Part shown: positions 57,290-64,000 of the stretch, piece by piece
Position numbering within the stretch: the first letter of the stretch is position 1
How the letters are laid out: every line of letters begins with the position of its first letter
Assembly (NCBI GenBank): GCA_019454045.1
Contig: SKCR01025350.1
Span: 310,001 to 374,000, forward strand
DNA: 64,000 bases
Direction of reading: 5' to 3'
Source: Zanthoxylum bungeanum
Lineage: Eukaryota > Streptophyta > Magnoliopsida > Sapindales > Rutaceae
Notes under the pieces: generated by a model
What the model saw: the letters and a program-made list of their open reading frames with translations, nothing else
Database searches by the model: none
What the model was told of the DNA's origin: nothing
Translations under genes and position numbers: made by a program

Positions 57290-58456
57290 TCAATCATCAT
57301 TATCAGTGTTTGTTGATCCTTCAGCTCCAGTTCCGCTTGCACTTGCAAATGCATTGTCGAACAAGTCTTCAAATTTATCACGGGCATCTTCTTGTTGCCT
57401 CAGATAAGCTCGGGTCCAATTATCCACACATGTTGTTACTTCTAGAGTACTTGGATGTAATGAAGACTGTCTAACTTCCAATATATTGTCTCTCATGTTG
57501 AAGGCTTGCTCAACCGCAACGGTGGAAACATGTGCTGTCAATATCTCTTTAGCAATAATTGATAATACAAGATATAAATTTTGATGTCGATTCCACCATT
57601 CAAGGATTTGAAAATTTTTACTAACTAAACTTTCAGTTGAAAACTCAAAATTTGTAGATAAATAATTATCTAATTCTGGGTTATTAGTCGTGTTATCCCT
57701 TTGTTTTTTATTTTGTTGTAGTAACCAACGATCATCTGCGATAAGTCTTGATTGCATTACGGTTTCACTACTACTAGATTGTCCTACTGATTGCAAGTTA
57801 TATCTTCTAATATAATCATTAAATAACTCTATTAAATCAATTTTTATTTTAGCTATTATTCTTGTAATATCAATTTCATCTAATATTCTTAAATATCCAT
57901 AGTAAGCTTGTAAAGCACTATTCAAACCTTTTAATTTAAATCTAGGATCAAAAACAGCAGTAATAAGATAAAGTAAATGAATGTCTCTAAAATAATGCAA
58001 CCATTTTCGTTTCATAACATTAATACCTTCAAACAAAACAATATCATTATGATCAGGACTTTCAACATGTTCATCGAGAGTACCAACAATATTCAAAGTT
58101 TCAAGAATAAATAAATGTAATGTAGGATAATAAACTTCGCTAAAAATATTTGTAGCATCATTAAAATCTTTTAAAATTTCTGAAATTTTATCACAAATTT
58201 CTCATTGACTAGTAAAAAGTATTATATATTGAACATGTTGAGAAAAAAAATTACATAATGCATCTTTGTATTGCAAAGCTTGACATAAAAGAAAATAAAT
58301 TGAATTCCAACGTGTTGGAACATCTCGTGAAAATTTTATCGGTTTAATATCATTTAATTTACAAAACTTGGCCCATTCTCTCCTAACTTGAGAATATGAC
58401 CAAATACAATTAAGTTTTTTCTTAATACGATCAATGAAAGGTGATAATTTTTCCAA
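57290..58456 (-). pseudogene. hAT transposase, C-terminal part
   Basis: 58456-58202 has WAKFCKLNDIKPIKF and VPTRWNSIYFLL, a usual hAT stretch. A TGA at about 58204-58202 is followed in frame by EICDKISEILKDF and the 268-codon frame 58096-57290, with FDPRFKLKG, then the hATC dimerisation region: ILEWWNRHQNLY, LSIIAKEILTAHVSTVAVEQAF and LEVRQSSLHPSTLEV. The conserved W-W and STVAVEQAF are intact. The protein would bind and cut the element ends. Confidence 0.9.
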
Positions 58457-58706
58457 ACCATCTTGAACACATAAATCAAGGACATAACATGTGCAACGAA
58501 CATGAAAAAATCGACCCCCTAAATTTGTTTTGCATATTTCTATTAAATCAGTGATTGATGCACTATTTGCAAATGCATTATCAAATCCAATTGTTAAAAT
58601 TTACCTAATAAACCATATTCATCAAAAATTACTTTCATCATTCTGTAAATATTTTATGCAGTATATTGTTCATCAAAAACTCTAAATATAATAAGTCGTT
58701 TTTATA
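58457..58706 (-). pseudogene. hAT transposase, middle part
   Basis: Continues upstream of 58456 with CTCYVLDLCVQDGLEK and N-A-F-A-N-S-A-S-I-T text on the minus strand, with frame changes near 58600. Interrupted at 58715 by the MITE and resumes at 59345. Confidence 0.7.
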
Positions 58707-58714
58707 TGTTTCAT
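58707..58714. repeat. MITE target-site duplication TGTTTCAT, left copy
   Basis: Matches 59337-59344. Confidence 0.92.
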
Positions 58715-58937
58715 TAGGGGTGTTCACGGGTCGGGTCGGGTCGAGTTTTTCAGAATTTGTTTTCACCCGATCGGGTCGGGTCATTCGGGTCGTCTGACCC
58801 GAAACCTGAAATTTGAGGAGGTGACCCGCGCGGGTCGGGTCACCTAGGGTCGGGTAAAAAAAACTATGGGTCGGGTCGGGTCAACATAATATATAGTAAA
58901 TATAATATATATATTTTTTATTGAGCAAAGATATTCA

Positions 58938-58999
58938 ACAATGCGTGTAGCACAGATGGTTAAAGCATTAACAAGTTTCAAAGAAGTCCAGGTTCGATT
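58938..58999 (+). other. tRNA-like (Pol III promoter-like) module in MITE
   Basis: TAGCACAGATGG resembles an A box and GGTTCGATTC (about 58990) matches a B box, about 35 bp apart, as in a tRNA gene or tRNA-derived SINE head. The arms do not fold into a clear tRNA by eye. Confidence 0.5.
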
Positions 59000-59054
59000 C
59001 TCAACAACAAATTGAGATTTTTTTGAAAAATTAATTTACTAAAATTGCAACCAT

Positions 59055-59122
59055 CACACTCGAACCTGCAACCTTCTTCATCTTAACCATGTAACGTTAC
59101 CATTTGAGCTATGGCCTTTGGT
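59055..59122 (-). other. Second tRNA-like module in MITE, opposite strand
   Basis: On the minus strand TAGCTCAAATGG (A box-like) and GGTTCGAGTG (B box-like) with similar spacing, facing the first module. Confidence 0.5.
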
Positions 59123-59336
59123 TGTTAAAGTTATACCACTAAAAATATATATATTATAATATAATATCATTACATCGGGTCGGGTCGGGTCAAACCCGAG
59201 TTTACTGAACTAAACCCGTGACCCGATCCGAAATTTCGGATCGGGTCGGGTCAGACCCGAAATTAACTTTTTAAATTGAGAAACCCGACCGGGTCGGGTC
59301 GGGTCGCTGGTCGACCCGACCCTATGAACACCCCTA

Positions 59337-59344
59337 TGTTTCAT
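59337..59344. repeat. MITE target-site duplication TGTTTCAT, right copy
   Basis: Pairs with 58707-58714. Confidence 0.92.
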
Positions 59345-59654
59345 GATGCATCAATCCAATGACAAGTCACACCCATGTATGAGTGTGTTCGCCAATGGTC
59401 ACTCAAAATATCAGAACAAATAGAAAGACGACCTTTAATATCTCTAAATGTTTCATTTAAAATAAATTTATCATCTTTGTATAATTTAAAATTCTGACAT
59501 TTTGTTGTATTTTGAGTCATAAGCAGCATGATTTAAAGCATTTTGAACGTAATTAGTAAAAGTAATTTTTTCACTAAAACTTAAAGAAAGATGTGTCATA
59601 CAAGTTAATTTAGCAAATTCTTCTCTATTTTTAGCATCAGAATATTTAAATAAA
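59345..59654 (-). pseudogene. hAT transposase, RNase H-like N-part
   Basis: RLSICSDILSDHWRTHSYMGVTCHWID (59430-59345), the first catalytic region of hAT transposases (the D in SD is the likely metal ligand), continuing upstream with FAKLTCMTHLSLSFSEKITFTNY in another frame. Frame break near 59530. Confidence 0.82.
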
Positions 59655-60119
59655 CTAAAGAACTCGTACTTGTACTAGATGATGCTCGGCCATTTGAGTT
59701 TGCGTCGTATCAAATTCAAGCTCAACGGCATGATGTCTTTCCATGTGTTTGATCATATTACCGTATCCACCAGTAAATTTGTAAGAAACCCCACAATGGT
59801 TGCATACTGCTCTTGAACCTTCATCAGTATCGATTAAATGAAAATGAATTTTGAAAACATCTAAGGAACGAGACTTAACTTTTCTTCTCCGTGAACCGAT
59901 ACTAGAGCCGCTCCCTTGGGTTGACACATTTGACATTGTGTTCTCAGATAAGCTTTCCATTTGTTTTTTAAGAAATTTTAAAGAATTAGAGAATTGAGAA
60001 TGAGAGAATTGTAATTGTAGATGAGAGAATTGAGAATGAGATAATAGTAGGAATTGAGAGAATTTAGAATTGAGAAATTGGTTTGTTGAAATAATGAAAA
60101 ATGACTCATATTTATACAT
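59655..60119 (-). pseudogene. hAT transposase, BED zinc-finger N-terminus
   Basis: Open 154-codon frame. The likely start is MESLSENTMSNVS at about 59961. A nuclear-type basic run SRRRKVKSR precedes a BED finger: VFKIHFHLID, CNHCGVSYKFTGG and MIKHMERHH (C-x2-C...H-x4-H). The first aromatic of the usual BED motif is F instead of W. The frame runs out after QVRVL at 59655. Confidence 0.85.
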
Positions 60120-60406
60120 TTTTAGAATATTTTTGTGATACCTAAAATGCCCATAAAATTAGTCATTTTATTAATGTTATTAGGGGTAATTTGGGAAATC
60201 CCCAAATTATTATTATTATTTCCGTTGGGGCAGGGAGCCAAACGCCAACGGCTACTAACTGTTGGGATGGCCTGGAACCTTATGGTTCCAAACCGATTCG
60301 GTTATGGTCAGAACCCTAACCGAACCGGTCAAATACGGTTCCGGTTCCGGAACCGGAACTGGAACTGGAGCCATCCAGTTCGAAACCAGAACCTTGGTCG
60401 GGTCTA

Positions 60407-60414
60407 GTTGTATA
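60407..60414. repeat. hAT target-site duplication GTTGTATA, right copy
   Basis: Pairs with 56881-56888 and directly abuts the TG of the next LTR. Confidence 0.93.
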
Positions 60415-63035
60415 TGTTAGGGTTGGTGCTCGGAGTGCCAATCCAGATCGTATTTATGTCTGATTCATGAATACAAACAACTCATTTTTCCATAATATTA
60501 CTTATTTAATGGTAGCAGCTATTGTCTTTTATATACATATTCGATCTAATTACGATCAGATATCTAATTATGATTAGATTGAAAATAAATCTGATTTAGT
60601 GATACGTGTATATTAGACAAAGACCCTATGATTTATAATGTAGTGCACAGTTACAACGTAGTTTGTAATTGACATTGGGAAACGTCACTATAAGTTGTTT
60701 ATATCCTTAAATAAAGTTTCTGGTCAAGATTTACTAACACGGGTAGGTTAGTAAAATCCGTTGAGATCAGTACATGTCGTATATCGTGATTTGGTCCGAT
60801 GGTTTATCCTAATGAACCATGAGTCTCAGGAGACTCGTATAGATATGTATGTGTTTATTTGATAAACAATGAACGACTCACTGAAGATTTCCTAATAGAT
60901 GGTACACCAACGTCAATAGGAATCTTCTAGAGTTGAGCGAACATATTAGTCATTCGACTTGAGATACCACAGTGGATATATGAGTTATCCTCCACACTTT
61001 GATGGCAGTCACGTCACCCATCTATTTAGATCAGACATCCGCCTGTTCGTTGGGTGTGGACTGATGCTCATGATATCAGGTGCGTATCAAGATAGAATCC
61101 GTCAGTCCTGTGTACAGGGCATAGGTATTCTACACGTATTTGCGATCTAGTGAATCTATGGCTTTGGTATAACTTCGGAAGCGAGTTCCGAGTGTTATTT
61201 AGAGATCGTAAATTTGAAAGTCGACTATATTATACCATAAGGATTTGACGTTCTTATCTATATCCCAGGTATAATATGGATAGCTTGTGACGGAGAGATT
61301 ATATGTATGCATTGACCTCGACTTGCACAGTTTAGCGAGATTATCCGTGGTCGTCATAATTCATGAGTGGTGTGGATTATGGACACGAAATTAGATTCTG
61401 TGATGGATAAACCTAAACTTAGAGAGTCTCACAATATGAAGTGTACTCGTTGAGCAATTGGGCAACACGTGATGAATAATATAGATTACTCATAATACTA
61501 CACCGAATTAATGAGTTAATTCGAGTCGTTTAAACGGTTAAACGACAATACATGCATTAGGGGCATTTCGGTCAATTGATAATTAATATGTATTTGTATT
61601 TGATACAAGATTTGATTTTATACATATTAATTAATTGTCAAATGAGAGTTTGACACATGCATTAATATATGTATTTGTTATTTAATGTAAATAAAAATAC
61701 ATATATAATAATAATCACATTAATTAATTATTTAGATGTTTAAATATTAAATATCTAGATAATTAAATTATTTCAATATTACATAAATGTTATACAATAT
61801 ATTTGATTATTATTGGTTACATGTGGCATGATTTTATTAAGCTTAAAGTTTACAAATTGGATTTGTTAACTTAAAGCGTATTTTCATTATTTAATTAGAT
61901 TAATTGATCAAGTGACCAAAATACCCCTCTTTCAACCCATAAGTCGGTTTTGGCTTGTATTTAAAGTGGAAAATTTTTGTTTTCTCATTTTAAGTAAGCC
62001 ATGGCCGAAACCCATCTCAAAGAAAGCACCCAAAAAGTTTCTTGAAGATTCAAGGAGGAAAGTGAAGAAAATCAAGAAAAAGTTTAAGGATTTTAGAAGA
62101 TTTGGAGGTAATCTTCATAACTCTTAAACTTAGAAAGTTTGTTTCTTGTTCTTGAGTATCTAGACATGTTTAAGGATTTTAAGAGATTTGGAGGTAATCT
62201 TCATAACTCTTAAACTTAGAAAGTTTATTTCTTGTTCTTGAGTATCTATACATGTTCTAGGGTTTCTTCATTTCTTATATTTTGGGGCTTTTTGATTTGG
62301 AGGATGGATTTGGAGGCTAGATGCATGTGTGAAGTTTGATTGGATGATATAAGTGTAATATTGATTCAATTTTATCATTTGATGACTTGTTGCCATTCTA
62401 GAGTATTATGACCACTCTTGTAAATCCTAGAATTGTTCTTGAGTTCTTCATGGGTGGTGGCTTTGGTTGGTGTTAGTATTAATATGATTGATATTGAGAA
62501 AATTGGATTAGAGCATGAAAAATGATATTTTTGTTACAAAAATCAGATCTGGAGATTCTTTATTTTTGGTGATGAAAAGTATGTTGTATAAATGTATTGG
62601 ATGTGTTTTGGGAATTGGAACAATTTCCGGAAAATGTTTCGGATTTGAAATATGCGAAAACGGCGAAAAACTGCGTTACCGGGTGAGTTTCGGGCTTACC
62701 GGGTGTCTGCTGTCCAAATAGTGAATTGGCCACTGTTTGGGCAGCCCATGAACTGCCCAAGCACTATTGGAACTGACTTGGGCATCCCCCATGTGTGTTG
62801 GTTGGTCGGTTCGGACAAAAACGTGTTTTATGCCATTTTACGGAAAAACGTTTTCGTAAAGGTTTCGCGATGTTTCTTAACTATTTATGTCGTTATTTGA
62901 TATCGAATAAATATTTTTAGGTGAAATATGAATGAATTATTCATATTGGATATTGATTCGGTAATTTAAAAGTTTTAAAATTATGATTTCACCCGAACCG
63001 TGAGCTTCCGCTGTTCCCGCGCCAACACCTCAACA
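60415..63035 (+). repeat. Long LTR of a Ty1/copia-type or LARD element
   Basis: Starts TGTTAGGGTTGG and ends CCTCAACA (TGTT/AACA ends), followed after four bases by a tRNA-iMet-like primer site. 2.6 kb with no convincing ORF. It includes a possible TATA-like TATTTAAAG (61958) and an 86-bp tandem duplication. The second LTR is outside the window, so ends are inferred. Confidence 0.6.
62082..62253 (+). repeat. 86-bp tandem duplication in the copia-type LTR
   Basis: Two copies starting GTTTAAGGATTTTARRAGA at 62082 and 62168, differing at only a few bases. Confidence 0.92.
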
Positions 63036-63039
63036 AAAA

Positions 63040-63051
63040 TGGAATCAGAGC
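63040..63051 (+). other. Primer binding site, tRNA-iMet type
   Basis: TGGAATCAGAGC differs by one base from TGGTATCAGAGC, the primer site common in plant copia elements. Confidence 0.65.
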
Positions 63052-64000
63052 GGCTCTGATCCTTCATCCATAACATTTGTCATGCTTGATATATGATATA
63101 TAATCCAATTTTGATGTTTGCACATGCATGTAATTTAGATATTTCTTGACTTTTCGGTTCTACGCTAACGGGAAACGTAACAGAAATTTAATGGTTAAGT
63201 TAAGTTATGTTTTCTAAGGTAGAATTGAACTGTTTAGGAATTGATCTAGATTATATTTTGCATTTGTTTAGAGCAATGCTTTCTTGAGGAATATCCCCAC
63301 TTAAATAATGCAGTAAAGTGACATGTATTGGATGCATGTTCCTTGGTCTGTCTTGTCAATACGGTTTATGGATATCTTTCTATGGCTGCATCCGAGAAAG
63401 TGCCAAAGCAGTGAGGGTGTAGTTGATAGAATTTTATCCATGCCGGATGTATATTTGATACTAGATAAATTCAAGTGAAAGTGGAAATCATGAACGTGCC
63501 AAAGCTGTCATGACTACATCGGTAGCTTGAGTTTGTCATTGACAATAGTAGCCTTGATACGCCTTCTTGTGAACGTGCCACAGCTGTCATAACGAGAAAC
63601 GGTCAGGACCAAAATCATGAGTCACAGTGAGTGTGATTGACAATGAGTTGTCTACCTAATGAATATACGTAGGCGAGATCGTGCCAAAACTATGAGTCGA
63701 AATATATTTATGGGATCAACTTCTCACTATGGAATTTGATTTAATTATTGAATTCCCATTTTCCATTGGGGATTACGGTATTACGTAAAGTAGTGGGAGA
63801 CACTGCTAGGCTAAAAATCCATCACTATGGCAGTGCGTAATATTATGAAAATCGATGCTTTTGTTTTGCTTTATTCTATATTGTTAATAGAATTAAACTT
63901 CTAATCAACTGCATGTATATTATTTGAATATGTTTTCTGACTTCACTTATGGTTGCGTATTTCTAAAATAGGTTCTAGAATGTAAATAGACTTGGATATT
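63052..64000 (+). other. Internal region of the copia-type or LARD element, no ORF
   Basis: No coding frame longer than about 50 codons and no gag or pol motif. The word GTGCCAAAGC(T/A)GTSA recurs near 63400, 63496, 63575 and 63681. The element runs off the right end of the window. Confidence 0.55.

Larger units (their letters stand above)
58715..59336. mobile_element. Nested hAT-type MITE
   Basis: 622 bp, ends TAGGGGTGTTCAC and (complement) TAGGGGTGTTCATAGGG, with 8 bp duplication TGTTTCAT. Subterminal regions are dense in GGGTCGGGTC and its complement, in inverted arrangement. No ORF. Two tRNA-like modules sit in the centre. Confidence 0.93.
56889..60406 (-). mobile_element. hAT transposon (Tag1/Ac-like), decayed
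   Basis: 3,518 bp with terminal inverted repeats TAGACCTGGCCGG (left) and TAGACCCGACCAAGG (right, complement), an 8 bp duplication, and subterminal arrays of CCGGTTCCGGTTCC (56900-56998 and 60255-60380). It carries a minus-strand transposase pseudogene and a nested MITE. Confidence 0.94.

Noticed and set aside
61912..62127. 71-codon lysine-rich ORF in the copia-type LTR
   Set aside because: Ends inside an 86-bp duplication and has no known motif; probably LTR text.

Overview
The window is nuclear DNA of a flowering plant, probably a eudicot. It is AT-rich and gene-poor, and it is built almost entirely from nested transposable elements of plant-restricted lineages (Athila and Tat Ty3/gypsy elements, a Ty1/copia-type LTR, hAT and CACTA DNA elements). 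Only one ordinary host gene is visible: a two-exon GT14 glycosyltransferase (BC10/DUF266 type) at 53119-54613, minus strand.

Layout. 1-1974 and 15088-15608 are two halves of an old minus-strand Athila pol. They are split by a complete 13.1 kb Tat element (1975-15082, target duplication ATTGT) that carries both a classical and an archaeal-type RNase H and three families of tandem repeats (53, 63 and 82 bp) before its 3' LTR. 15609-17264 is a Tat-type LTR fragment. 17265-38851 is a minus-strand Athila-like element, here called A. It has gag, PR, RT, RNase H, INT, an extra ORF and a decayed copy of a LOG gene (cytokinin riboside 5'-monophosphate phosphoribohydrolase). A solo LTR (26725-28574) sits in its gag, and a non-autonomous relative, B (29504-37429), sits in its 5' LTR. 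38852-52057 holds the remains of another Athila-like element, E, broken by a solo Tat-type LTR (39215-50437). That LTR is itself broken by a young element, C (39647-49163). 52115-52480 looks like a CACTA end. Then come the GT14 gene, a hAT element (56889-60406) containing a 622 bp hAT-type MITE, and a copia-type LTR with downstream internal sequence (60415-64000).

Main observation. Elements A, B and C belong to one retrotransposon family that has taken up a plant LOG gene in the position between integrase and the 3' LTR. In C the LOG ORF (45182-45835, 217 aa) is uninterrupted with the PGGxGTxxE motif, although gag is frameshifted and most of pol is deleted, and the two LTRs are nearly identical. 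A keeps a LOG pseudogene with the same unusual C-terminal tail (basic KRRR-like run followed by LDLNL). B keeps only a trace of the gene's 3' end. The LTR of C also has an as-1-like TGACG tandem site, an array of CACGTGTC boxes and GCGTCGCGACGC palindromes just upstream of its TATA box. Together these suggest a stress- or hormone-responsive mobile element carrying a cytokinin-activation gene. The sequence shows the arrangement; expression and activity are inference.

Boundaries marked by target-site duplications (ATTGT, ATTTG, TGGGC, CATCT, GTTGTATA, TGTTTCAT) were read directly. Boundaries of decayed pieces without duplications are approximate.
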